From assembly GCA_028023455.1 (NCBI GenBank), contig JAQFVV010012531.1, forward strand, positions 1,548,001 through 1,612,000: a DNA stretch of 64,000 bases. The letters run 5' to 3'. Of the stretch, positions 61,529 through 64,000 are shown piece after piece (the stretch's first letter is position 1; the number at the start of each line of letters is the position of its first letter). The notes under the pieces are model-generated. The model was not told the origin of the DNA. It was given only the letters and a program-made list of their open reading frames with translations, and ran no database searches. This stretch comes from Epiperipatus broadwayi. Its lineage: Eukaryota > Onychophora > Udeonychophora > Euonychophora > Peripatidae. The translations under genes and the position numbers were made by a program.

Positions 61529-62139
61529 TTAAAGATCATTGAAAATAAATGTTCCGCTAATTAAAATATTGTCGCAAATATTTTTGCAAAGTATAAATTA
61601 TTATAATAAATATATAGTTCTTAAACAAACCTGTTCGCAAACTCCTGGGAATCAGGCAAGTACTTAATTTAAATTAAGTGCAATATACTAAATACAGTGC
61701 CAATTTTACAAAGAGTTTGCTTCTTTTTTTTTAATAGGGTGACTTAACTAATAAAAGACGTTCATGTCTATTAATAACAATTTAAAAAAATAAATAAATG
61801 TATTTTGAATTGTTTTAAATGTATTTTGAATTGTTTGTTGAACCGAAAAGAAGAATAAAATCTCTTTATGTTGCTTTATACGAGTTGCAGACTGTAGATT
61901 TTTAGCCAATCAAATGTAGTTTAACGCAATTAACTGAAGCTACTTCAACCTCATTAGGCTAATTGAAAGTGATAAAGATAACTTTATCACAACGAAATCA
62001 AAAGGCTTTTTAAAACACACACCTGCAATATATTTGTTAGCCTTGATGAAATAAAATAGTAATATTTAATAGCTAAATTGAGTTATATTTAGATTATGTG
62101 AAAATGCAATCATGAAAACAATATATGTGTGTGTATGTA
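61529..62139. other. AT-rich spacer
   Basis: A tandem of TGTATTTTGAATTGTTT lies at 61799-61837. No gene. Confidence 0.5.
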
Positions 62140-62340
62140 AAAGGAGCTTTACGATGTAGAGATAATGCCACCGCTGAAATGCCAGTGATCTGGGATTCGA
62201 ATCTGGATTGAATAAAATTCTTTTCAAGAGGCTTTGGATATTTCCCTTAACTGTCTCATCAATCTAGTTAACCATCCAACATTTTAACAGTAAAATGGTT
62301 ATCTAACGCTAATTGAGAAGTAAAGAATTAAAAAAAAAGA
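62140..62340 (+). mobile_element. tRNA-derived SINE C
   Basis: A tRNA-like part with a good B box (GGATTCGAATCT, 62193-62204) and a weaker A box (near 62153), then a non-tRNA body and a poly-A run at about 62330. A more GC-rich stretch follows to 62530 and may be a second SINE or part of this one. Confidence 0.65.
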
Positions 62341-63149
62341 TCGAGCCCTGCCCACCCAGCTATTAGCAAGTCTGGTGACTCTATACTTGTCTGGTCTTCT
62401 ATAAGGGGCTGTTGGAAAGACCTTTGGCTTGCAGTGAGTTATTTAACCTAAACAAGTTGATCTGTGGCTGGTTCCAGGGTAAATGACGTATTGATCAATA
62501 AGCTGATCTGAGTTTGACATCAGGGAATATGGAGTATTGTTTAGCATAATATGATAAAATTGATAAAATTATTTTGCATTATCAAACCTTGAGGGTGTGG
62601 AGTAATAATTAGCAAGTTGATCTAGGTTTGAATTTGGATTGAATCCATTTGTTTTTTTAGATAACTAAAATTGTCCAGGTATTATTCAATTCATAATCAA
62701 TTAATGTAATTATTGAATTTTGGTCAATAGATATCTACATACTATTTAACTGGAGGGTGCAAAATCTTATATTAATTTAGGTTGGTTATATGATTGAAGA
62801 AGTAAATATAATGCTTGCATTGTATCTGTAAGTAATTCAATATGGCACTTCTTGAAAGCTATTATTTTCGTTAGTGCTTCATTAACTTCTCTTTTGATTT
62901 AATAAAGTTAATATTTATGCTGTAATAGGAATCAAATATAATAAACCAAGGTAATGGATAAAAGTTACTCAGTTGACTATTTGCAGAAGTTCTTGCAATG
63001 AATTAAAACTGAATAGTGAAAACTTTATGAAGTCTTATTCTTGGCAACAAGGTTTTCAAGATGGAGAGCAAAGATTACTGTTTATCATTTGAATTTCTAA
63101 TATTTGAATGCAAGTACAATTTATATACTTGGAGTTTAGATATAATATA
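62341..63149. other. Moderately GC-richer then AT-rich spacer
   Basis: 62341-62530 is richer in C and G than its surroundings and reads like SINE body sequence; the rest shows nothing. Confidence 0.4.
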
Positions 63150-63333
63150 GAGGATTTGAACCCATACTTTCAAACTTTCTTTAGCTACTATCCACTTTAT
63201 CTCATACAACCGATACCCGTGACGCATTGTGAAAAGGTAAATAATCTCCAATATACATATTTTGTGCTGAACTAATTGTATGAGATAGAGTGGATAACTG
63301 AAAAAAGCTTGAATGTCTGGGTTCAAATTTCCT
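63150..63333. mobile_element. Inverted pair of tRNA-like SINE heads
   Basis: Two tRNA-like heads face each other: - strand head (63150-63212) with B box GGTTCAAATCC (63152-63162), and + strand head (63275-63333) with GGTTCAAATTTCC (63320-63332). The 21-base segment at 63189-63209 is the inverted match of 63276-63296 with one mismatch. Related to the hairpin at 47731-47787. Confidence 0.7.
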
Positions 63334-64000
63334 ATTTTACATTTGACTTTTTATAAAACTAATTATAATACAAATAAAACAATAAACCAAGGTATTTAAT
63401 GAAAATAATAACATGAGTTCATGAAAAAATAATATATTTTAAAACTAAGCATTCATTATCATCTTGATAAAGCATTACTCTTAACATTAATGCTTCAAGT
63501 CTTCATCTAGTCCAAAATAAAGGACAGAGAACAAAAATCACTGTACATCATTTTAAATTAAATAAAAACTATTTATATAGGGAAGCATTGCATCAAGATG
63601 ATGATTTATCAATAATAATAGAACAGTTTGAAACACACACAGCCAGAAAAGAAGTAACATTACTTTTGTTCTCATCCTGGAACTGAAAAATTTAGAAACA
63701 AAACACCATGTCCATACTTATGGAGAAGCATAAATTTAGAGGAATTGATCATAATTTATACTTATACAGAATATAATTAATTATATATGAGCTTATTGTC
63801 TATAAGAAGCATCACATTTAATAATGTACTATAGGACTGCCCTATTCATAACTTTTTGATTACGAGGCTATTCATGATTAATATAAATCCATGAATAATG
63901 GCAAATGCTATATATATATGGGTATACTATACCATCTGTGGTTACACTTAAAATATGCAGCACCATATTTTAAAAAAATTATTGTCACAATTTTATGTGT
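63334..64000. other. AT-rich sequence to window end
   Basis: No supported feature. Confidence 0.5.

Overview
The window is very AT-rich eukaryotic (animal) DNA and is almost all intron, intergenic sequence and transposon remains. Only one host gene can be supported: the last two coding exons of a HINT1-type histidine-triad nucleotide hydrolase on the + strand (19967-20071 and 33713-33877), separated by a 13.6 kb intron. The intron positions, the 89 encoded residues and the C-terminus ending in WPPG fit animal HINT1. The first exon (about 37 residues) was not found and probably lies upstream. I cannot name the species. The mix of LINEs, tRNA-derived SINEs and hammerhead-bearing Penelope-like pieces suggests an invertebrate with a compositionally extreme genome.

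Mobile DNA dominates. Three non-LTR retrotransposon families are present. LINE-A (eight pieces, all +) includes a nearly full-length copy at about 35480-39070. Its endonuclease and reverse transcriptase are still readable, broken by two frameshifts and one stop. Behind it lie a 3' fragment, a second long copy and a diverged fragment; the last three (39724-43690) are joined head to tail at the element's own CATCA-type tail. An RTE-type family has three decayed + copies (20820-23230, 56200-58300, 60690-61100). A third family (LINE-M, RT motif reading YADDC) has two decayed - strand copies (1-1680 and 48280-50260).

The most unusual content is a set of small fold-back elements. Families A and B carry hammerhead-ribozyme-like motifs in both inverted arms and a one-sided tail, which is the architecture of Penelope-like pLTRs but without any ORF. 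Two more hammerhead-like motifs stand alone at 19.6 and 32.4 kb. A separate tiny family (E) has three insertions with sharp ends and direct repeats of 7, 12 and 14 bp, so it looks retroposed. Two non-coding DNA transposons of about 1.7-1.8 kb (5083-6903 with an 8-bp target duplication; 28083-29799) carry internal tandem repeats. The first also carries four hairpins near its right end. tRNA-like SINE heads occur near 47.7, 53.0, 55.5, 62.2 and 63.2 kb.

Layout: 0-5 kb old LINE-M and LINE-A with a nested fold-back; 5-7 kb DNA transposon; 7-20 kb mostly unremarkable AT-rich DNA with one GC-richer island (8.6-10.7 kb); 20-33.7 kb HINT1 intron holding RTE, fold-back B and the second DNA transposon; 34-43.7 kb LINE-A cluster; 43.7-64 kb AT-rich DNA with decayed LINEs and SINEs.
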